Assembly (NCBI GenBank): GCA_021776635.1
Contig: JAJFFN010000020.1
Span: 62,001-126,000 of the forward strand
Origin: Robiginitomaculum sp.
GTDB taxonomy: Bacteria > Pseudomonadota > Alphaproteobacteria > Caulobacterales > Maricaulaceae
Direction: 5' to 3'
DNA length: 64,000 nt
The notes beneath the pieces are model-generated. The model ran no database searches, was not told the origin of the DNA, and was given only the letters and a program-made list of their open reading frames with translations. The number at the start of each line of letters is the position of its first letter. Positions within the stretch are counted from its first letter, which is position 1. This document shows, piece after piece, positions 62,709 through 64,000 of the stretch. The translations under genes were made by a program, and so were the position numbers.

Positions 62709-63797
62709 CTAGATACTGCCCTTATCTGTTAAACTTTGTATGGATTTGGCTTGCGCCTTTACAAAATGTTTGCGCTCAGGAATTTGTATATTGCCGTTTT
62801 TGTCTAACATGGAATTAGCTGTTTGGCTTTCATACTGCCCGTATGTTTCAGCGAATAATTCAAACCGTTGTCGGGCCAGCAAATTACCCATGCCGGGACG
62901 CCGGCGAAATTTACGCAGCGCATTTAGATCGAGCGTTGCGTGGGCGGTCATGGTTTGACCCCAGCCGGATGCAACCAATGTGCGGCCTTGGTAATCAACA
63001 ATAGAAGAGCATCCATCTGTTGCTTGGGCTGGCATAGCGTGACCCGCAATGCCGCCGCAATTGGCAGATACCACATAAGCCATATTTTCTACGGCTCTGG
63101 CTTTGCGGCAAATTGCCTTTGGCGTCTCGGATATATTGCCCATTTCTCCCGTAGGATGGACAATAATCTCAGCACCGCGCACGACCAATGCGCGGGCAAT
63201 TTCAGGATATAATATTTCCTCAGAAGCAAGAGAAGCCAGCCGGCCAATGTCTGTATCCACAACTGGAAACACACCGTCCATACCGTACACATCAAGATAT
63301 TTATCCCAAACATCATGGGGCGTTGGTGCAAACATGGAATTAAGGCGGCGGTACCTTAAAACCGTATCGCCATTTGGAGCAATTATAAAACAGGTTTGAA
63401 AATACAGGCCTTCAAAATGCGGGTCTAGCTCATAGGCATTCCCAGCTAAATACAAGTTGTTGTCCTGGGCAATTTTACCTAAGGCATCATATTCTGGCCC
63501 GTCAATTTCTATACAGGCTTTAGCGGCCCATTCGGGTATGGTTTCGCCAGCAGGGTAACTGGTCATGAAATACTCAGGCAAGACTAACAGCTTGAGATCT
63601 TGTCCAATAAACATTTTACTAGAGCGGATTTCAATTGATAATTTGTCTATTGTTGCGAACATAAGACGCCGCGCATCTTCGCGCCCTTTGCAGGCGTTAA
63701 TGGCCTGTACTTCGCTTTGCAAGGCCAGTGCCATATAACTTGGCCCTAATAATGTAGTAGATGTCTCCATAATTCTAACCATATTTTTAAATCGCAT
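62709..63797 (-). CDS. Nitrilase-fold protein with altered catalytic residues
   Basis: A 362-residue carbon-nitrogen-hydrolase-fold protein. The catalytic Glu is kept (LLVLPEYFMTSYPAGE). The Lys position reads Arg (RYRRLNSMF, usually YRK), and the Cys position reads Ser (LASEEILYPE, where active members have C..xxxPE). It may thus be a non-hydrolytic relative or use another mechanism. The start could be 63797 or 63770 (METSTTLLGPSYMALA); neither has a strong ribosome-binding site. It converges on leuD and is divergent from the next gene, and could serve the neighbouring pathway. Confidence 0.88.
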   Translation of the reverse strand: MRFKNMVRIMETSTTLLGPSYMALALQSEVQAINACKGREDARRLMFATIDKLSIEIRSSKMFIGQDLKLLVLPEYFMTSYPAGETIPEWAAKACIEIDGPEYDALGKIAQDNNLYLAGNAYELDPHFEGLYFQTCFIIAPNGDTVLRYRRLNSMFAPTPHDVWDKYLDVYGMDGVFPVVDTDIGRLASLASEEILYPEIARALVVRGAEIIVHPTGEMGNISETPKAICRKARAVENMAYVVSANCGGIAGHAMPAQATDGCSSIVDYQGRTLVASGWGQTMTAHATLDLNALRKFRRRPGMGNLLARQRFELFAETYGQYESQTANSMLDKNGNIQIPERKHFVKAQAKSIQSLTDKGSI

Positions 63798-63872
63798 TTA
63801 GAACAATGAGAAAAATCATTCTGTTTGTACATGCTTGCTTTAAACCGTAAACTTGAACTATTAGGGATGGTT

Positions 63873-64000
63873 ATGGATAAAGCACTCAGAAAACAATTAG
63901 ATGCTGCCGTTGGAAGCAAGCATGTCGTTACGTATGCGCGTGAGTGTGCATATTTTTCACAAGACGTTTATAGCTGCGGCGAATATGTCAGTGTGGCCGT
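63873..64000 (+). CDS. Probable FAD-binding oxidoreductase, N-terminal fragment
   Basis: The frame opens with ATG at 63873, after AGGG six bases upstream, and runs off the right edge after about 42 residues. It reads MDKALRKQLDAAVGSKHVVT and SQDVYSCGEYVSVAV, which resembles the start of GlcD/D-lactate-dehydrogenase-type FAD enzymes, where a YSxDVY-like run precedes the FAD-binding domain. Too short for more than a family guess. Confidence 0.55.
   Translation, partial: MDKALRKQLDAAVGSKHVVTYARECAYFSQDVYSCGEYVSVA

Noticed and set aside
1..64000. tRNA, rRNA, insertion sequences or integrase genes
   Set aside because: None were recognised on either strand, so gain of the array by a classical mobile element is not supported.

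Overview
The window looks like a chromosomal segment of a marine-type alphaproteobacterium. The miaB-phoH-ybeY-corC-lnt-XRE block is an alphaproteobacterial gene order. The membrane and repeat-protein families, moderate base composition and tight gene packing would fit the Hyphomonadaceae/Robiginitomaculum side of the class. The class is inferred from synteny and the finer placement is a guess. No tRNA, rRNA, insertion sequence or CRISPR array was seen.

Layout. 1-2.6 kb: the start of an RND efflux permease and its adaptor (minus strand). 2.9-9.9 kb: three exported DUF11-type repeat proteins, the last 1702 residues long with a probable outer-membrane barrel. 9.9-13.8 kb: a Kelch lipoprotein, a TerB-like membrane protein, rpmB, a lipoprotein and dapF. 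13.8-18.4 kb: a phage-shock (Psp) locus with a very degenerate PspF, two tiny genes, pspABC and a DUF2807 protein behind a palindromic operator-like promoter. 18.4-26.8 kb: a CadC-like regulator, a lipoprotein, trmB and the conserved XRE-lnt-corC-ybeY-phoH-miaB block. 26.9-51.5 kb: a very long minus-strand chain of accessory membrane genes. 51.6-53.1 kb: a truncated Ada-type regulator and an alpha-carbonic anhydrase. 53.3-62.6 kb: a catabolic cluster (CoA-transferase, HMG-CoA-lyase-like enzyme, HyuAB, CurA-like reductase, LeuCD-like dehydratase). 62.7-64 kb: a nitrilase-fold protein lacking the usual catalytic Cys and Lys, and the start of a probable FAD-binding oxidoreductase.

The most unusual part is the 24-kb minus-strand chain from 51.5 to 27.6 kb. 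It begins with six paralogous three-TM proteins carrying a TolB/FlgO-like domain and TPRs. It continues with twelve paralogous single-TM proteins that share an N-terminal header (MILRR... VVVGVFVGLQVSNWN) and a mid-protein motif (ELxSSGxLxLL), but have highly divergent periplasmic bodies. Stop and start codons overlap (ATGA, TAATG or an 8-bp ATGAATAA overlap) almost throughout, so translation is probably coupled along the chain. The array shows clear traces of recombination: shared DNA blocks between members, a chimeric header, a truncated header copy, a fossil mini-ORF, and a ParDE module flanked by a 61-bp direct repeat whose collapse would restore the chain exactly. A second toxin-antitoxin pair (VapBC type) lies at the distal end. 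I read this as a diversifying family of envelope proteins of unknown function, possibly acting with the TPR proteins; that functional link is inference.
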